A stretch of DNA of 64,000 nt from Mortierella sp. BCC40632 (GCA_011634665.1 WAEK01000008.1:427501-491500); one strand, 5' to 3'; shown: positions 10,638 to 22,832, counted from the stretch's first letter. Numbers and translations are program-made. The notes: generated from the sequence alone by a model not told the origin.

Positions 10638-12417
10638 CTATTTGCTGAAAGAAATGACAGCATACTCGCCGCTGACCATCCAGTCCTTCGTCTTGGCATC
10701 CATCTCTTCTTCAACACCAGGAGCTAGTCCGACAACCACATCTGCCTTGCATGTTCGGAACGACACCAGACTTGGCACACCCTTCGCCTTGCCTCCTGCA
10801 CGAGTGTTCTCGCCCAAAGGCCCAATCGCCTCCTCAAACGGCGTGGTCGTTGGCCACAAGCAGTCATAGACCAGCTTGCGATAGTTCAGGTCACCCTTGA
10901 AGATCCACAGATCCGACTTTTCCATGTCTTGGAAAAGATCAGCAGCTAGTGGTATCGTGGGGAGATGGTAGAAAGCATAACATGACGTCCAGAAGTCATG
11001 GCTGGCCACTCTCCAAGTTCCCTTGGACATATAGGATTTCCATCGCAAGCCCAAATCTCGAATAGCTTTTTGCTCCGCAGGGTCTTGAGAATCGAAGAAT
11101 GCTTCCTGTCCATCCTCACTGCCAGAATACAGCTGCTCTAGTGTCCAATCAAAATCAAAGGGAAGTACATCCGACACGAACCAAGGAATGCGCTTTGCGT
11201 GAAAGACAACCTCGGTTGCAAATCCTGCTCGCACTAGGAAATCAGCAAACACCAGGTCTACATACAGCTCGAATCCTAAAAATGCAAAAGAAAGTCAATG
11301 ACGGCTGAGAATCACATAGAGACATTGAACAGAGACGACCAAATACAGGCGTTATGCTGTGCTTTATTGTCTTACCTGCATTATCAAGAATGATATCAAC
11401 ACGGGAATTCCTAAGGCTCTTGACCTTTTCCCACAGCATATCCAAATCATTTGTCAAAATCTTGTCCGCATGCTTTTCTAATTCAGTACGTCCATCGTTG
11501 ACAGGTCCTTCTGTGCTGTGTGGGTCCGAGCCCTCGGTCAAAGGAGTGTCTCCCGAGTGAAGTGGACTTGATGAGAAGCTCTTTTCCATCAGCATGCGCC
11601 TCTGGAGTTCTTCTACTTTGGCAAGATCAGGATTGTCTAACAAAGAGAGATCGGTAGCATTGCCCCAGAGACAGACCTGAGCCAACTCGTAAAACGCCTC
11701 TCGTGTCCCCTTAGATTCGGGACCCTGGCTAATGAGGATGTCCAGCGAGGAGAGCCGGTCGATTTCTTGCAATGAATCTTGATCTAAAGCAGAATCTGTT
11801 GAGACTGGGGACATGAGACGGACGGCGATGGCAATGACGGCCTTTTGAGAAGACTTGAAAACTGTAGACTTTTGGCGGAAAAAAGGATCGTAATCTTTCC
11901 AGTGCTCTGACAGTGCAAAGGCTTCCTTGATTCGTCGGTAGAGGTAGCACTCCGAAAAGAGCCACGAAGCTTTGAACCAACTGGATCCTGCGTAAAATGT
12001 CTCCAGAGCTCGATTCCATTCCTCGACGTCTGGGTATGTATCCGTCAGCGGTCTAATCATAGAAAGAAAAGGGTCAGTGACCTTTTGTTATTGCTTGTTG
12101 GAAATGGCACCACGAGAACACTCAGCGGGTGGAATTGTCCAGTCTTACCGAAAAGGCTTATCGCGCTGGAGTTCATAACGGAGTGCCCCAATAGTCTCGA
12201 TGATTTTTTTTGCCTCCTGTTCCTTTTGCTTCTTGAGCGAGTCATTCGGCGAAGAGTCAGTGTACAGACTGTTGTAGGCTCTGTAGACATCATCAACGAT
12301 TTTGGAGACAATGACGGGCAAGCGACTTTGAAGGGTTGCATATCCAAAAGACTCTTTGTTGCTTCCTGAGAGCGCCTTCTGGGGCGGGTGTGCTGGATCA
12401 AAGCTTGTTGGTGGCAT
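10638..12417 (-). CDS. DUF89 / ARMT1-type damage-control phosphatase
   Basis: Three exons on the minus strand (12417-12149, 12052-11376, 11275-10638) give 527 residues with consistent GT-AG phases. The N-terminus reads GYATLQSRLPVIVSKIVDD and later LRYELQRDKPFRPL, both typical of eukaryotic DUF89 proteins. The metal-site motif VDIILDNAGFELYVDL (about 308-323) is split by the last intron after DNAG. KGDLNYRKL and the FRTCKADVVVGL segment near the C-terminus complete the family pattern. Members are metal-dependent phosphatases acting on damaged sugar phosphates such as fructose-1-phosphate; a protein-glutamate methyltransferase activity was also proposed for human ARMT1. It is longer than the roughly 440-470 residues usual in human and yeast because of an inserted low-complexity segment near 240-290 (SSSPLHSGDTPLTEGSDP). 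The cytosolic location is inferred from the absence of a signal peptide. Confidence 0.88.
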
Positions 12418-14330
12418 TTCTGTGGAAGCAGTATGTAAATATTAGCAGGGTTCCCTTTGGAAGCGGTCTATATGCCAGGGCAAGAGTGTTGAGAAGACAA
12501 GTCAGACTGAATGTCATACCTTGACCTGGTGATGACTTGGGCTGGTGATGAGCTCAAGCAATGCGATCTGATTCAATGGATGTGGGATGATGTCTCGCCT
12601 TTTTTTGCGATGCAACCTTCTCTCTCCTTCTCTCCCTGTCTCCTTCATTTTCTTATCGCGTATCGCAAAAAAAATCTAGGGCACGTGAGAGGCAGTGCAA
12701 CGAATGGCACAATTGCTCCAGCATTCTGGTCAGAGGCGTCTAGCATAGACATGAACATGAACAAAAAAAAAAGAGGAATCCAACTGCTCCGCAACTCTCA
12801 AACTTCTAGAATCTAATGTTTGCTTTATTCCCCTTGGAAACATAAACAATCGGGTAAACTGAGAGAGAAAGCAACTCATGTATGCCCCAACCTGTGATAA
12901 CCAATCACTTCCCCCTCTTACTTCTCCCTTGATGTCCATACCTTTGCCGGCCCGTGCTCTGAAAACTTGGTTCAAGTTTTGGCCAAGACCAGAGATCTTA
13001 TGCTGCAGATTCTTTTATACCCAAATATGATAATGTTGTCTTTAGACGACTTTACCAAAACCCTGATCGTCATAAATGGGCTCACGGTAGAGAAACGCAG
13101 GGTCTTGACCTGACATTTCAACCAAGCCAACTCAAGAAAAGAGCTCCTGACATCGATCTGGCAAAGCTGTTTTATTTTTTGTTGGGCATACCACCTGGAT
13201 GAGGGTTGCAAAGCAATGATTACTCAAGAACAGCAGTAGATGCTTGTGTGTAAATAACCAGATAGAGATTGCCTAGCAAAAAAAAAAAAAAAAAAAAAAA
13301 AAAAGTCGGGACAGGTGTTCTCATCAAAGCAAGTCGACGCGAACTGTGAAACGGGAGTCCTGCATTGGCCAGCAGGGAAAAAATAACTCTCTAATCCATC
13401 CGTTCAGACCCGTGGAAAAGCAGGAAACCAATCGAGATTGACCAGAAATGTCATCCCAACAGCCCCTTATGTTTTCAGAAGAAAAAATCGTTGTTGTTTC
13501 CACATGCAGAGTCCACTTACTTTACAAGAACATTTGCTTTCGCTCTTGGTCCTCTATCCCGGTGAGAGTGTGAGAAGGTTTTATTTATAAATTGCACCTT
13601 CAGAGCGACCAAGGTGGACATGGGCTTATGAGCGGAAAGTATCCGCTAACGAAGCCATACGCCAATATGGCCTAATGGGGGGAAAAGAAGGTCGAGTGCC
13701 TTTTCTCTCTTCGCAGCAAAAAGGAGGGCAATCTCATAGGGGCCGATGCTTCCACAGCCTTTTTTTTTAGATCGTTGTGTAAGTTGTGCCTCTCCTGGCT
13801 CGGACCGTTCGCTGTCCGTGTGCTTGTGGTTGGGGTAAAAAAAAAAGGTGACGTATACACCATGGGGTAGGGAGTGGGTGGTCATCTTGGGCTGGTACCC
13901 CGGGTCTGACTGGATTGGACTGGATGATTGGAGATTGGGGCGAGTGGGTGCACGCACGGGAGCTGGAAAATGGAGTTGTGTGAGTATGAGGCAGAGAGTA
14001 CGTGGGCAGACTACAAGGCCAGGCCTCATATGACACCGCGCCTCCATCCATAAAAAAAAAAAAAAGGACCCGCGGGAGCAACTCTCTCTCTTTCTTTCTT
14101 TCTCTTTCTTCTCTCTCTCCTCCTTTTTTTCTTTCCATCTGTCTCCATTTCCAAGTTTCCAGTCATCGAATTCCATCTCCATCCGTACTCATTCTTCTGT
14201 TCACCTAAACCACCACTTCTTTGCACCTCTCTCCCCCACCCAACTTAGAGTTCAGCCAGGGTCGACTTGGCTCGTCGTCACACACGAATTCATCCAATCT
14301 TTCATTCTTTCAACAACAAATCCCATCAAC
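12418..14330. other. Divergent intergenic region, no gene seen
   Basis: 1.9 kb between the 5' ends of the ARMT1-like gene (-) and the oxysterol-binding protein gene (+). It contains an A-run of about 27 at 13278-13304 and a CT-rich stretch from about 14080 to 14240, just upstream of ATG 14331, typical of a fungal 5' UTR or core promoter. Short open frames on both strands are low complexity or lack any recognisable family. Confidence 0.6.
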
Positions 14331-15820
14331 ATGAGCTCCAAGGACAACATTGACGAAGACGCTCCCGTCGTTGAGGTCCCTGCTGAACAGAAGGACTCGC
14401 TTCGCAGTTTCATCGGTACGCTCGCCCAGTTCTCTGGCGACCTCTCTGCGCTCACTTGTCCAAGCTTCCTGCTCAGCTCCGTCTCTCTTCTTGAATACAG
14501 GTAAGGCTCATATACCATCTCCTCTTTCTCTTTTTCTCTCATCTTCTCCTGTTCTGTTCTATCCTATCCTATTCATAAAGTGCACTCTGACTGATAAGCA
14601 CCCAACGTTCTGAATCCACTCTAGTCAATACTGGGGCGACCATCCAAAGCTATTTGCATCGATCTCAAAGGGTAAAACTCCGGAGGAGCGTCTCCTGAAC
14701 TGCACGCGCTGGTTCATCTCGACCCTCTATGGATCATACTCCTCCCGATCGACGACGGCTGGTATGGAGAAGAAGCCCTACAACCCGATCTTGGGAGAAC
14801 AGTACTCTGCCAAGTGGACTGGTGACAAGGAAACCGGCGATGCTACTCTCAATGCGGAGCAGGTCAGCCATCATCCGCCAGTAAGTCATGCCCCAGTCAT
14901 TTTTTTTTTCCAATCAGCAAAAAAAAATAAAAAAAAGCGTGCTCTAAGGACCTGTTGGCCCAAATGGCCCATGACACTCGGGAATTTACTAACCTGAACC
15001 TGGACAAACTTGAATTCAAACTCTCTTGTAGATCATGGGATTCCACCTTGAGAACAAGAAAGCAGGCGTCATCCTGGAGGGACACTGTGGACAAAAGTCG
15101 CGCTTTGCAATGCCAGCGGGGATTGATGTCTCTCAGACAGGCCATGCGATGGTGACACTACCCGAGTTCAAAGAACACTACCTGGTCACACTCCCATCGC
15201 TCAATATCCGGGGCATGGTGACTGGCCGACCATTTGTCGAACTTTCAGGATCAACTTATATTGTCAGCAGCACAGGACTCTTGACGACGATCGAGTACAG
15301 TACTCGTGGCTACTTTTCGGGCGAGCGACACAGTTTCAAGGCGACGATCAAGTCGCTCGAAGATGACGACGAGTTGTTCTACACCGCCCAAGGTGTTTGG
15401 AAGGGCGTGTCGAACTTTACAGACATGGCGACTGGTGAGACGAAGCTCTTCTTCGACTCGAACTCAGACCAGAGTGTCCCTCCAGAGATCGTGGCCGTGT
15501 CGGAGATGGGTCCTCTCGAATCACATAAGCTGTGGGCAAATGTGACGAATGCGATTAATGCACGAGACTATGCGACAGCATCAAGAGAGAAGACGCAGAT
15601 CGAAGAAGCGCAGAGAGCATTGGCAAGGGCACGGAAGGAAAAGGATGAGACCCAGGCGGATGCGCTGCTCGTATTTGAGCTCGTTGAAGAGAATGCGGAC
15701 GAGACAGGCAAGGTGTTTGTGGAGCTGAAAGAGCAGCTGATTGACGCGGTCGGGTCTAAGGCGCTGAAGGAAGATGAGAACAAACCCCACTGGAGGCTGC
15801 GAAAGCCGATCCGGGGTTGA
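14331..15820 (+). CDS. KES1: Oxysterol-binding protein, Osh4/Kes1-like
   Basis: Three exons (14331-14500, 14625-14880, 15032-15820) give 404 residues. The ORD-only architecture and length match short yeast Osh4/Kes1 (434 residues) rather than the long PH/ankyrin forms. Seen directly: SLRSFIGTLAQFSGDLSALTCPSFLL in the N-terminal lid region; KKPYNPILGE (106-115); and the family fingerprint EQVSHHPP (135-142), whose two His bind the PI4P headgroup. The last intron falls exactly after HHPP. A charged C-terminal helix (REKTQIEEAQRALARARKE) is also typical. Osh4-type proteins exchange sterol for PI4P between ER and Golgi membranes. It is followed 269 nt later by the WASP homologue on the same strand. 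Confidence 0.92.
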
Positions 15821-16089
15821 GCCAATTATTTCTCGGGGGACAACAGATACCCGCCTATTCTATCTATCTCCTCTCCTGCTATGCAATAGAAAAAAAAAAA
15901 AAAAAAGCGTGTGTGTGACGTTGACGTTGGTTGCTTTTTTTTTTTTTTTTTTTTAGACCATGCATTGCTACTCAAAAGAGCAAAATTCGCTCTTGTCTTT
16001 CGATTCTCTCATTCCTCCATCCCCCTAAATTTCATCTATTCTATTCCATTCCATCTCAACAGATTGCCAAAGAAGCACAGTCCGCACCA

Positions 16090-18728
16090 ATGCCGAGCGT
16101 CACCCTCCACAATACGGAGGACAAGGACACCATCAAACGTGCCTTGCCGAGAACCTCTCAAGTAGGTTCTCATGCATTGCACCAACCCTCCATTCTCGAC
16201 TCATTGTTAGCCCATTTGTTTCTATCTTTCTTTCTTTCAAGACGCCATTCATTCCTAACTCTCCATCACACCCTCCATTAACCCTTTAATAGAAAATCAT
16301 CACCGCTACCGTTGCTCGACTTTATGTCGCTTATCCTGACCCCAACACGTGGACGTATACGGGCCTTATGGGAGGCCTTGCCTTTGTCCAGATGAAGAAC
16401 ACGTTTTATTTCCGCATTGTCGACCTTGTGGTAGGGCAGCTAAAGCCATCGTGCTGGTCTCGAGTAAAGGAAAAGAAGCTGCCGCTCCGTCGAACCAACT
16501 GTACTGACAACTCTCTCTTTTTTTCTTTTTTTTTTTCTTTTCTTTACGAAATACACTCTTAATCTCACTGGTTCTCAGGGTTCTCGCGGAGTCATCTGGG
16601 AACAGGAGCTGTATGAAGGATTCGAGTACACGCAGGAGCGCACGTTCTTTCACACATTTGCCCTGGAGGTAATAGAGGGGGCGAATTGCCAGCATGATAG
16701 AGGATACTTCGAGAATGAGGGAGATATTGAACCGATGAAGTGTGTGTGTTTGTGTGGTATGGCCTAGACCGGACGGTCAAGGCCGAGACAGTGCCAGTTG
16801 CTGTGTGGGTGGGAATAGGGAGGAAGGGTGGCAGGACAGGCAGAAACGCCTGGGCAACAGCCCAAACAAACAGATTATTCCAGCAGAAGAATTAGATGGG
16901 TGGGAAGAGAGCGCAGTCCTTGGTCCAACCAAGCTAATCACCACTAACCATCGCTCCATCACAACACGCCGTCTTTCTTTTCTTCCTCCACCACTCGACT
17001 GCACACAGAGCTGCCAAGCTGCCTTCTCTTTCGCCGACGAAAAGGAAGCCTCTCTCTTCTTCAAGAAGGTCCAAAGTCGCGACCTGCTCTTGAAACGTAA
17101 AGCGAAATAGTGTTTATTGCGTCTTTGCTCTTTTTGGCCCCGCTCACCATGGCTCTCCCATAGATATATTTATATATATATGGAAAGTCCACTGTCGTTT
17201 GCTCACCTAATATTCACTCATCGTCTTCTTGTTACTGCATGCTTAACACCTATTCTTGAACAGCGGCCTCCAAGGGTGGCCTCTTCGGAAGCAAGAGCAA
17301 GAAGAGTAAGAGCAAGGGCAAGATCGACAAGACCCAGATCGGTCTCCCTTCAGATTTCCAGCACATCAGTCACGTTGGATTGGATGCTGACAAGGGCTTC
17401 AATGTAAGCTTTTTTTCCCTCTTTCCTTTTATCAGACACATGTTAATCAACGTGTGCAAATATGGATCTAACGCGTCCTATCAATGCTTGGTGCCGTGTC
17501 CTAGCTCCAGAATGTCGGCCCCCAGTGGAATGTGTTGATTGAGCAGCTAAAGGAGAAGGGTGTGAGCCAGGAGGATATTGAGAAGAACGCCAAGTTTGTC
17601 TCCAAGTTTGTCGACTCACGTGGCGGTATTGGGAATGCTTCGAAGCCGGCGGCGCCAAAGCCTCCGCCACCAGCTGCACCTGTCAGTCGTACCCCAACCT
17701 CGGCACCTTTCCGACCCACGCCTGCACCACCCGCTGCATCTCATGGACACCAGCTTCCGGCCCGTGCTCCAATGCCCGAGCCGGCTGTCAACAAACGGCG
17801 TGCACCTCCTCCACCTCCCCCGCCATCGCGCAAGGTCGCAACTGCGACTCCTCCCGCGCCTGCGCCTGCACCTATCCCTGCAGCACCGCCACTGCCTAGT
17901 CGGGAACCTCTTATTCCTGTTGCTGTCACCCCACCATCGCCCCCACGCCCTCCACCTACGCCTTCTCGTTCTGAGCCTCAGGCACCACCCACTCCCGCGC
18001 GCCATGAGCCCCAGGCTCCGCCACCACCTCCTCGTCCCACCTACTCGTCTGCATCAAACACTCCGCCACCTCCGCCACCTCCACCCCTGCGAGGCGCGTT
18101 TGTCCCAGCCCAGGCTGCTCCGCCACCACCGCCACCACCTCCCTTCCAACCATCTTCCCCAGCACCTCCTCCTCCTCCTCCTCCAATGAGTGGACGTGGC
18201 CCTGTCCCTCCACCTCCTCCGCCTCCACCACCTGTGATGGGCGGTCCTCCTCCTCCTCCTCCACCCCCACCCCCACCAGCTATGGGCGGAGGTCCTCCTC
18301 CACCACCGCCTCCCCCACCAGTCATGGGTGGAGGTCCTCCTCCTCCTCCTCCTCCCCCACCTGCCATGGGTGGAGTTCCTCCTCCTCCGCCACCACCTTC
18401 ATCTGGAGCGGGCATTGCTATGCCCTCTGGTGGTGGAGGTCGCAATGATTTGCTGGCGAGTATTCGCGGTGCTGGAGGCATTGGCTCACTGCGCAAGACT
18501 AACCAAGAACCGACATCAAGTTTCTCACGAGGAGCCGTGGGAGTCGGAGCAGGAGTGGCTGCTGGAGGAGCCGCAGCTGCGGCCGCGGGAGCAGCAGCAG
18601 GAGATGATGGCGAGGGTAGCTCGGGCGATTTGGCGTCTGCGTTGGCAGCGGCTTTGATGATGCGCAAGTCGCGTGTTGCTGGTAGTGACGATGAGGACGA
18701 TAGTGACGATGAGGATTGGGATGATTAG
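16090..18728 (+). CDS. LAS17: WASP/Las17 Arp2/3 activator with CRIB motif
   Basis: Six exons (16090-16161, 16293-16430, 16579-16668, 17009-17096, 17264-17403, 17505-18728) give 583 residues. WH1/EVH1 domain at about 18-128 (KIITATVARLYVAYPD, TYTGLMGGLAFV, GVIWEQELYEGFEY, FFHTFALE, AAFSFADEKEASLFFKKV). A Lys/Ser basic stretch (139-149) precedes a CRIB motif at 155-168 (IGLPSDFQHISHVG). Proline-rich region about 200-480 with many P5-P10 runs for profilin/SH3 binding; one WH2 (RNDLLASIRGAGGIGSLRKT, 489-508); a central helix (LASALAAALMMRKSRV) and an acidic tail ending DEDWDD. The WH2-central-acidic module binds actin and Arp2/3 to nucleate branched actin. The CRIB implies Cdc42/Rho control, which budding-yeast Las17 lacks. 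The fourth exon begins after a long intron (16669-17008). Confidence 0.93.
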
Positions 18729-18777
18729 AGCCTGTCTGTGTTGTGTCCTGTCAGGGGAAGAGACTGAAAGGGATCCC

Positions 18778-18820
18778 AAGAAGAAGAAGAAGAAGAAGAA
18801 GAAGAAGAAGAAGAAGAAGA
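18778..18820 (+). repeat. (AAG)14 microsatellite in 3' UTR
   Basis: About 14 uninterrupted AAG units start 50 nt after the WASP stop codon. They lie in the transcribed 3' region, upstream of the AATAAA at 18848. Confidence 0.9.
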
Positions 18821-18847
18821 AAGGTCGATTGAGCCTTTTTTGTATCC

Positions 18848-18853
18848 AATAAA
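18848..18853 (+). promoter_or_regulatory. Poly(A) signal AATAAA for the WASP homologue
   Basis: AATAAA 120 nt after the TAG stop at 18726-18728, in a T/A-rich context. A likely polyadenylation signal by position. Confidence 0.5.
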
Positions 18854-19096
18854 TAGTCGCAATGATATGACGATTAAACTGCCATTTATCTTGATTGATA
18901 CGGAGGAGCTGCTGTGATGCGAATGGCCAAATTCGACAAATGGGAAAGTCGCGTTTTCTGAGACTGTAGGGGACAGGCAGTCTTGTGAGGGCTACTCATT
19001 ATTTTTTTTGGTGGGCGTAAAGTCTCGGGGTCTCTCTCGGAAGGTGGAAGGGGGGGCAAGGCGGACGCAAATGAAGAGAGACGCTTTAATGAGACT

Positions 19097-19132
<36 letters not shown>

Positions 19133-20594
19133 AAAGGAGAGTGGGAAGGAAAAGACGGTCGACAAAGGGTACCAAAACTAGTAGCCGATCCCCGGCCGGT
19201 ATCCAGAGATTTCTTTCTTCTTCCTTTCTTTCCTTCTTTCCTTCTTTCCCTCTCTTTCTCTCTTCCTCTCTTCCTCTCCCATCGCCTCTCCTTGTTTGTT
19301 TCGTGGTCACTAGACGCTCTTGCGCTCATCCTGACCTTTGCTATTTGGCAGATTTTCCCTCAGCCTTTACCGAAAGGGAAATAAAAAGGTAGGAAAGGTA
19401 TGATTCCCAACTACTCTTGACCTGGATGGACAGGCGGTGCTTAAAAGCCTCATCTATATTATTTTTCCATGCTCTGTGGGCATCGGACTGTCAGATTCGT
19501 TTGAGAAGTGTACTTCCTTTTTTTATGTGAAGCTTGGGTGTGGCCCGTGCTGTGCATCTGTGTGTTCCTAGAAAAACAAAAGAAGACTGAGCGGGTAAAT
19601 GTCATTAGCTTGGACAACCCTCTGTCCCAGGCATTTCCCGACGTAATGGAAGGCATCCCCTTTCCTTTCCCCAGATTAGCTAAAAAAAAAAAAAGCTTTC
19701 ACCGGTACACGCACACACATTCTTTTTTCCCTTCTCTCTCTCTCTCTCTTTGACCATGCTACCATGGCCATACCAAGTCATGCTGCTGCCTTCATTCGCC
19801 ATTTGCTCTTTTTTTTTTTTCCAAGCCGCCTGGTGTAGAGACCTAGGAGTGTTGTCAGTCTTTTGCATGTTTAGGTCGTGTGAGTGCTCGAGGACCCCAA
19901 ATGCAATGCATACCAGGAGTCTGCAGCATACCAGAGAAAGAAAGTGAGCTGGTCCACACTTTTTTTTTAACGCGCAGGACCGCTGCCAGCCTTTCCCCCT
20001 CTCCCTCCAGTATCCATGGCGATGCATAGTTCTCTTCGGCCTAAAACCTTTTGAGGCTCGATACCCGGACGGTCACTGGTCCCTTCTTTTTCCTACTCCA
20101 CGCATTCCTCCACCCCGTCTTGCTCTCTCTTTCTCTTTTTCTTTCTCTCTCCACACTCCTCACTCTCTTTGTTCCCGCTGTCTCCTTCTTACGCTCTCTC
20201 TCTCTCTCTCTCTTTAGGACTCCTCCCAGTTCTGACACGACATCCTCTTTCTTTTTCTTCCCTACAAGCCATCTCTTCTCCGTCCATGTTCCCTGTCCCC
20301 CGCCTTTGGATAAACCCCACGTCACACTCACTTTCACGTCTCTTTTTTTTCCTCTCCCATTGACATTTTTTACTTCCATTTCTTCTTATTTCTTTCTTTC
20401 TTTCTTTCTTTCTTTCTCTCTTTCCTTCCTTCTCTTCTCTCTCGTTCTCTTCATCCACTCAACACAAGGGTTTGCTCCCAGATCCCTTGGTCAAGACTCC
20501 ATCGCCTTTCTGATTCCTCCATTTCTCCCTTTTTCCTGTACCCTCCGAATAACCCTGCCCTGGTGGCCATTTCAATCCAGGACCGACTTTTGTC
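18854..20594. other. Intergenic region rich in CT/GA repeats
   Basis: 1.7 kb without a supportable gene. It holds (GA)n at about 19098-19125, TTCC-rich sequence at 19205-19275, and a 500-nt CT-rich stretch (20080-20560) with (CT)n at 20196-20214 and (TTTC)n at 20389-20416. That stretch runs up to the chitin deacetylase start, so it is probably its promoter or 5' UTR. Confidence 0.6.
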
Positions 20595-21127
20595 ATGTTA
20601 CCCGTGCTCTTATCCACACTTGCTCTGCTCCTTTCGTCCTCCTCAGTAATTGTCCAGGCCATCCCTGCTGACAATGCTGTAGCATCCCAAGGAGCGGCAG
20701 TAGGAGCATCCAGTACCACTACTGCTGAATATCCTGCCCCGTCTGCTGTCCCGCCAACAGACTCGCCACAGGTGAAGCAATGGTTGTCCGAGATCGATCT
20801 CTCGGGTGCACCTTCGATTGGTCTCAACTCGGGTGACCCACCTGCATGTCCCAGCAAGATTGATCCTGGGGTCTGTTATTGGACCTGTGAAGATTGTGCT
20901 GCAGACGATGTGGTCGAATGTCCTGATCCCAACCATTGGGGCTTGACCTTTGATGATGGTCCAACTCCTGCAACACCAGATTTGCTGGCGTTCCTGAAGG
21001 AACAAAATGTCAAGGCAACCTTCTTCTTGATTGGCAGTAATGTCATTCAACATCCTGATATGGTCAAGGACGAAATTGCGGCTGGTCACCATCTGGCCTC
21101 ACACACGTAAGTGAAATATAAAAAGGC

Positions 21128-21159
<32 letters not shown>

Positions 21160-22828
21160 ATTTGGTGTGGAGGAAGTAGAAAAAAAAAAAAAAAAATGGA
21201 CAAAATAGGATTCGGGTGATATCTATCAAACAACGACCTTTCTTGAAGCACTTCTCGTTCTTCTTGCTCTGGGATACAAAGGCGGCTCTAGGCGAAAAAA
21301 AAAAAACGCACCAACCAAGAGAAAAAAAAGGAGGAGCCGGAGCCTCATGAAGTCGGTTGAGGTCTGTTAATATATTTTTTTTCAGACCTGAAAGGATCCA
21401 CATTCACACACGACGACAAGAGAAGAATCTCGGCCAGATCAGACGAGAAAAGGAGAGAAGGAAAGAAGGAAGGGGTGGCACACGAAAAAAGCTCGTCCAG
21501 TATTCACACAAACACTTTTGCACTGAAATCGCGCACCTGAGTATAATCGAAAATGGTGGAGTGAGTGCAGGTGGTCAAGAAGGTTATTATTAACTTTGCA
21601 AAGAGAGTGTGCAATGGACAGAAGGTTCTTTCGGCAAAGGCGTCAACACCATCACCTCCCGACTTAGCTTTTTTTAGGGTCCTTCTGCGCACCGGATCTG
21701 ACCAGGAGAAGGTGAACTGTGGAAGGATACCGAAAAGAAAAAAGGGGGAGTAAGAGAGAGAGAGGTCATGAAGAAGGAGAGGAGGCCTACCTAAACCCCC
21801 TTCCTTTCCCCTCCTTTTCCCTCTGCAGGAGGATAAAGAGAGAGAAAGAGGGAGAGTGTGTATGCATGATGCTAAAGCAGACGCGTACAAATAGCCTGCA
21901 CGCTATCTCTACTGTTCGTGCCTCCCCTACCAAGTCACTCTCAACTCCAATCCTATTCACACGACCATGCTTACTTAACTATCTTCTCTCTCTCTCTCTC
22001 TTTCATGTCCATTCCAACAGATGGTCCCACCATGCGCTGACGACACTATCAAATGAGCAGATCGTGGCCGAAATCAAGTGGACAGAAAAGGCGATCGAAG
22101 ATGCGACTGGATACCGTGTAAAGTACATGCGTCCACCATACGGTGATATCGATAACCGAGTTCGCTATGTTCTCCGTCAACTAGGCTACACAGTCGTTGA
22201 CTGGGGTGGAGATGAGTTTGACACGGATGACTGGAAGAGTAAGATATTTCCCAAGTTCTGCACCTGTTTACTTGCCCTCCTTTCCCTGTTCAGTAAAAAA
22301 AAAATAGGAAGAAGTTATGAACTAACAGCCCGATTTCTCAATTGACCTTCTTAAAAAAAAAAAAAAAAAAAAAAAAAGTTCCTCAAGTGAGCAAAGAGAC
22401 GGTCATCCAAAATTTCAAGAAGTCGGTTGACAAATATGTCTTGAACCCGAACCAGACCCGCGGCTTCATTTCGCTTGAACATGATCTGACATCCGTGACG
22501 GTCGGCGCCGCAAAGGAGCTGGTTCCTTATGGACTTGCAAAGAATTTGATTGTTTCAAGTGTGGCCGAGTGTTTGAAGGATGTGACTCCGTACAAGGCCG
22601 TCAACGGTGCCCCGATGGTGCCTGGTAACACTACCAACACCACCGCCGTCGTCCCCACGAACGGTACTGCCACCAACCCAGGTCCATCTAACAACAATAA
22701 CAGTGGTTCAAGCCAGAATGGCTTGGACTTGAAAGGACCGAAATCAAACCTGGCCAGGTCTTTGTCAGCCGAGGGACACTTCTTGTGGAAGGTTGTCGCA
22801 GTCGGAGCAGTCCTCTTTTCTCTCTCAT

Positions 22829-22830
<2 letters not shown>
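20595..22830 (+). CDS. Chitin deacetylase 1, secreted, probably GPI-anchored
   Basis: Three exons (20595-21106, 22021-22238, 22379-22830) give 393 residues. A signal peptide covers about 1-22 (hydrophobic LLSTLALLLSSSSVIV, then QA). The NodB/CE4 domain has its catalytic motifs: TFDDGP (118-123, catalytic base and metal Asp), SHTWSHHALTTL (169-180, metal His pair, split by intron 1), RPPYGDIDNR (208-217), DTDDWK and SLEHDL. The tail is Asn/Thr/Gly-rich and ends in a hydrophobic helix (LWKVVAVGAVLFSLS) after a small-residue region, as in a GPI signal. CE4 enzymes remove N-acetyl groups from chitin to give chitosan in the wall. Intron 1 is 914 nt and contains a (TG)n repeat; intron 2 ends in 25 A and then G. 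A CysxxCys/WTCEDC region at about 80-100 precedes the domain, as in chitin deacetylase 2. Confidence 0.92.
21129..21157 (+). repeat. (TG)14 microsatellite in chitin deacetylase intron 1
   Basis: A pure TG dinucleotide run starts 22 nt downstream of the 5' splice site at 21107. Confidence 0.9.
22353..22377 (+). repeat. A25 tract directly before a 3' splice site
   Basis: Twenty-five adenines followed by G form the AG of the inferred acceptor for exon 3. No polypyrimidine tract lies between them and the exon. Confidence 0.85.

Positions 22831-22832
<2 letters not shown>

Noticed and set aside
13646..14182. 178-codon minus-strand frame before the oxysterol-binding gene
   Set aside because: Basic/acidic low complexity from the CT-rich leader of the plus-strand gene.
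18041..18667. Minus-strand Gly/Pro-rich open frame
   Set aside because: Antisense shadow of the proline-rich WASP exon, made by CCN/GGN codons.
20051..20671. 206-codon plus-strand frame overlapping the chitin deacetylase start
   Set aside because: Pure CT-rich translation (Ser/Leu/Phe); the overlapping signal-peptide frame at 20595 is clearly the real one.
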